From Alkanindiges sp. (GTDB lineage Bacteria; Pseudomonadota; Gammaproteobacteria; Pseudomonadales; Moraxellaceae): a stretch of 5,726 nt of DNA. The number at the start of each line of letters is the position of its first letter. Position 1 is the stretch's first letter. Location of the stretch: the NCBI GenBank assembly GCA_030152125.1, contig JASLIR010000299.1, positions 1 through 5,726 of the forward strand. The letters run 5' to 3'. Under the pieces are notes generated by a model. The model saw only the letters and a program-made list of their open reading frames with translations. It was not told the DNA's origin and made no database searches. Below, one piece after another: positions 5,497 to 5,726 of the stretch. A program made the position numbers and the translations under genes.

Positions 5497-5726
5497 TCAG
5501 ACTTGATAATACCTGCGATACCAGTCGATATATTGCCGCATGCCTGCTTCAATGCTGGTGCTTGGCTGATAGCCCACAGCCTGCTGGATGCTGTCGATAT
5601 CAGCATAGGTATCCAGCACATCCCCCGGCTGCATGGGCAGCAGGTTTAATTGCGCCTTGCAGCCTGTCAGTTGCTCTATCACCTGAATGTAATACAACAG
5701 CTCTACGGGCTGGTTATTACCAATAT
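5497..5726 (-). CDS. NAD-dependent epimerase, UDP-glucuronate 4-epimerase-like (C-terminal part)
   Basis: Only the last 76 or so codons are in the window; the frame stays open to the right edge, so the N-terminal Rossmann domain and the YxxxK catalytic motif are not visible. The visible end reads 'IGNNQPVELLYYIQVIE', then 'LPMQPGDVLDTYADI', then a Gly-Tyr-x-Pro-x-Thr-Ser segment and 'QYIDWYRRYY' before the stop. This is the characteristic C-terminus of short-chain (SDR) nucleotide-sugar epimerases of the CapI/LspL type that convert UDP-glucuronate to UDP-galacturonate; related UDP-hexose epimerases and dehydratases have similar ends, so the substrate is probable but not proven. The enzyme would be cytoplasmic and supply a nucleotide sugar. 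It is on the same strand as the GT2 operon but separated from it by the plus-strand UPF0104 gene, so it belongs to a different transcript. Confidence 0.88.
   Translation of the reverse strand, partial: IGNNQPVELLYYIQVIEQLTGCKAQLNLLPMQPGDVLDTYADIDSIQQAVGYQPSTSIEAGMRQYIDWYRRYYQV

Overview
This window looks like chromosomal DNA from a Gram-negative proteobacterium, probably gamma- or betaproteobacterial. The basis is gene content: an ArnT-like polyprenyl-phosphosugar transferase, a DPM1/ArnC/RgtE-like GT2 enzyme and a UDP-glucuronate 4-epimerase-type protein are typical of envelope glycan synthesis, and genes are tightly packed with ATGA stop/start overlaps. Genus cannot be fixed from the sequence alone. 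There are no RNA genes, insertion sequences, CRISPR arrays or obvious long repeats.

Layout. Positions 1-300 hold a small DUF4926-like protein gene that ends in a convincing rho-independent terminator. Positions 325-831 hold a promoter-like extended -10 element and a gene for a membrane-anchored nuclease-fold protein of the 'Holliday junction resolvase-like' family (PF10107). Positions 858-4389, minus strand, hold a three-gene operon, read from right to left: a GT2 polyprenyl-phosphate glycosyltransferase, an ArnT/PMT-family integral membrane glycosyltransferase, and a PAP2-type membrane phosphatase. Both junctions are 4-base ATGA overlaps, so the three are almost certainly co-translated. Positions 4390-4522 are a divergent promoter region. 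Positions 4523-5473, plus strand, encode a multi-spanning LPG-synthase-TM/UPF0104 family protein. Positions 5497-5726, minus strand, hold the C-terminal end of an NAD-dependent epimerase most like UDP-glucuronate 4-epimerase; its start lies beyond the window.

How the genes may work together. The GT2 enzyme would charge a polyprenyl phosphate with a sugar on the cytoplasmic face. The lipid-linked sugar would be flipped, and the ArnT-like enzyme would transfer it to an acceptor on the periplasmic face, most plausibly lipid A or LPS core. The PAP2 enzyme could dephosphorylate lipid A or recycle the polyprenyl carrier. If the neighbouring epimerase makes UDP-galacturonate, the cluster resembles the rhizobial Lpx/Rgt logic of removing a lipid A phosphate and adding galacturonic acid. 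This is inference from family membership and gene order, not something the sequence proves.
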